From Desulfarculus sp. (GTDB taxonomy: Bacteria > Desulfobacterota > Desulfarculia > Desulfarculales > Desulfarculaceae), in NCBI GenBank assembly GCA_020216625.1, contig JAIUYB010000078.1, forward strand, positions 1-7,987: a stretch of 7,987 nucleotides of DNA. The letters run 5' to 3'. Positions 7,824 through 7,987 of this stretch are shown one piece after another. The notes below the pieces were generated by a model that was not told where the DNA came from, ran no database searches, and saw only the letters and a list, made by a program, of their open reading frames with translations. Made by a program: the position numbers and the translations under genes. The stretch's first letter is position 1. Each line of letters opens with the position of its first letter.

Positions 7824-7856
7824 GGCTGGTTCAGCCGATGCTTGCGCCATCAGGCG
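7824..7856. other. Two adjacent small hairpins
   Basis: GGCTG-GTT-CAGCC (7824-7836) and CGCC-ATCA-GGCG (7845-7856) are perfect short stems 8 bases apart. They lie downstream of the hairpin at 7748 and might belong to a structured RNA. Stems of 5 and 4 bp are common by chance. Confidence 0.2.
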
Positions 7857-7987
7857 AAATGATTAATTTGCACATCACCACGGGGCTTACATCCACGGTT
7901 GAATCATACGAGAGCCCGCGACAGGCGAAGATTGGTTTTGATTCAGTCCAGCCCCCCGCGCAGGGACTCGGTGGCGGTAATTGGCAG

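Larger units (their letters stand above)
6838..7987. other. Low-GC tract without convincing genes
   Basis: About 1.15 kb shows no recognisable gene. Hand-counted 60-base lines give 45% (6901), 32% (6961) and 48% (7381) G+C against 70-73% in the flanking genes. All six frames contain only short ORFs with no domain motif I recognise, no good ribosome site and no G/C third-position bias. I saw no tRNA or rRNA signature, CRISPR spacing or complete transposase. What stands out is a 9-bp tandem repeat near 7362 and several hairpins near 7748-7856. It may be decayed foreign DNA, a non-coding regulatory or RNA-encoding stretch, or the upstream region of a gene beyond the edge. Confidence 0.6.

Noticed and set aside
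7632..7850. Minus-strand open frame of 72 codons
   Set aside because: No ribosome site or known motif, and it overlaps the frame at 7375-7683 by about 50 bases.

Overview
The window holds one recognisable unit, a MacA-MacB-type efflux pump divergently paired with a CpxR/CpxA-like two-component system, followed by about 1.15 kb with no convincing gene. The genes are GC-rich (hand-counted sample lines are 70-73% G+C) with strongly G/C-biased third positions. The pump is of Gram-negative type: an inner-membrane ABC transporter, a periplasmic adaptor and an outer-membrane factor. A GC-rich member of the Pseudomonadota or Desulfobacterota fits, but the sequence alone does not fix the lineage.

Layout. 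On the minus strand, reading from about 4566 down to the left edge, lie macA (adaptor, 3325-4566), macB (ABC ATPase-permease, 1370-3322) and a NodT-family outer-membrane efflux lipoprotein (1-1373, its last few codons beyond the edge). The macA-macB gap is 2 nt and macB overlaps the next gene by ATGA, so this is one operon. On the plus strand, starting from the same 227-base divergent region, lie an OmpR/CpxR-type response regulator (4794-5486) and its histidine kinase (5488-6837), 1 nt apart. The divergent region (4567-4793) holds a CpxR-box-like pair of half-sites and two 15-bp tandem repeats next to the regulator start.

How the genes should work together (inference from family knowledge and context). 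The kinase senses an envelope signal through a periplasmic domain of about 110 residues and phosphorylates the regulator at Asp55. The regulator then acts in the shared intergenic region to control its own operon and the pump. MacB uses ATP to drive export of a periplasmic substrate through MacA and the outer-membrane lipoprotein. The substrate cannot be read from sequence; MacAB relatives export macrolides, lipopeptides, toxins or haem-related compounds.

From 6838 to the right edge G+C falls sharply (sample lines 32-48%). I see only short, unconvincing ORFs there, a perfect 9-bp tandem repeat and a few hairpins. It reads as non-coding or decayed DNA. The least ordinary features of the window are the serine-rich insert in MacA, the repeat-bearing divergent control region and this unexplained low-GC tract. 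I found no clear evidence of a wholly new system.
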